Assembly (NCBI GenBank): GCA_007127395.1
Contig: SKZL01000329.1
Location: 1-6,070, forward strand
Reading direction: 5' to 3'
DNA: 6,070 nucleotides
Source: Balneolaceae bacterium
GTDB lineage: Bacteria > Bacteroidota > Rhodothermia > Balneolales > Balneolaceae
The notes below the pieces were generated by a model, which worked only from the letters and a program-made list of their open reading frames with translations, was not told the origin of the DNA and did no database searches. Positions 5,575-6,070 of this stretch are shown piece by piece; the stretch's first letter is position 1, and every line of letters starts with the position of its first letter. The position numbers were made by a program, and so were the translations under genes.

Positions 5575-6070
5575 ATGTCACAAGATATCAGAAATATCGC
5601 CATCATCGCTCATGTTGACCATGGGAAAACAACACTGGTCGACCAAATGCTGCGTCAAAGCGGTACATTCAGAGAGAACCAGCAAGTAGCCGAAAGAGTG
5701 ATGGATTCGGGGGATCTGGAGAAAGAGAAGGGAATCACCATCAGTTCCAAGAACACAGCGGTTCTCTGGAAAGGGACAAAAATCAACATTGTAGACACCC
5801 CAGGTCACGCCGATTTTGGCGGTGAAGTGGAGCGTATTCTGAAGATGGTGAATGGTGTGATTTTATTGGTAGATGCGGCTGAAGGCCCGCTGCCTCAAAC
5901 CAAATTCGTCCTTCGTAAATCATTGGAACTTGGATACAGGCCGATCGTTCTGATCAACAAAATTGACAGATCAGATGCCCGTCCAGATGCGGTTCTGAAT
6001 ATGATCTTTGACCTGTTTGTCTCACTGGATGCAGATGATGATCAACTCGATTTCCCGGTACTGTATGCCA
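5575..6070 (+). CDS. typA: TypA/BipA ribosome-associated GTPase, N-terminal part
   Basis: The first 165 residues of a translational GTPase; the gene continues beyond the window (the full protein is usually about 600 residues). The G-domain motifs are all present: G1 AHVDHGKTT (12-20), G2 GITI (53-56), G3 [14 protein letters not shown] (74-87) and G4 NKID (128-131). The opening [34 protein letters not shown] and SSKNTAVLW separate TypA/BipA from EF-G and LepA, whose corresponding segments differ. TypA binds the 70S ribosome and 50S precursors and supports ribosome assembly and growth under stress or cold. An in-frame TGA at 5560-5562 excludes a longer N-terminus, and the ATG has GAGG 10 nt upstream. 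The 254-bp spacer before it, following a gene remnant, suggests an independent promoter. Confidence 0.96.
   Translation, partial: MSQDIRNIAIIAHVDHGKTTLVDQMLRQSGTFRENQQVAERVMDSGDLEKEKGITISSKNTAVLWKGTKINIVDTPGHADFGGEVERILKMVNGVILLVDAAEGPLPQTKFVLRKSLELGYRPIVLINKIDRSDARPDAVLNMIFDLFVSLDADDDQLDFPVLYA

Noticed and set aside
5578..5808. Leftward 76-codon ORF antisense to typA
   Set aside because: It lies opposite the highly conserved GTPase G1-G3 region, whose constraint explains the open frame.

Overview
The window looks like an ordinary chromosomal segment of a Bacteroidota-type bacterium, possibly of the Balneolota/Rhodothermota group. This rests on three things: a large DUF5916 outer-membrane protein, a family most often met in Bacteroidota and relatives; AT-rich leaders mostly without Shine-Dalgarno sites; and the style of the SRPBCC and YjbQ proteins. 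The taxon is inferred, not proven.

Left part (1-2596): four genes read leftwards. From right to left they are an SDR-family oxidoreductase, a YjbQ/UPF0047 protein, an SRPBCC (START-like) domain protein, and the first 49 residues of a carbon-nitrogen hydrolase that runs off the left edge. The gaps (364, 121 and 315 bp) are too wide for a tight operon. The 364-bp gap before yjbQ is almost filled by a degenerate tandem array with a period of about 40-42 bp (1469-1807). The gap before the hydrolase holds a 57-codon rightward fragment of a membrane protein, which contains an 11-bp hairpin.

Middle (2597-2944): an AT-rich divergent intergenic region between the SDR and DUF5916 genes. It holds only weak regulatory candidates and a 20-codon ORF behind a perfect AGGAGG.

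Right part (2945-6070): genes read rightwards. A complete 739-residue DUF5916 protein (signal peptide, CBM9-like domain, predicted outer-membrane barrel) is followed directly, in the same frame after its TAG, by a short remnant of a sterol desaturase/fatty-acid hydroxylase C-terminus. A 254-bp spacer then leads into the 5' part of typA/bipA, a ribosome-associated GTPase gene that runs off the right edge.

The genes do not form a recognisable shared pathway, and I see no phage, transposase, CRISPR, toxin-antitoxin or defence system. The most notable items are the tandem array, the two gene remnants (which suggest past deletion or rearrangement), and the SDR protein whose catalytic tetrad is largely replaced.
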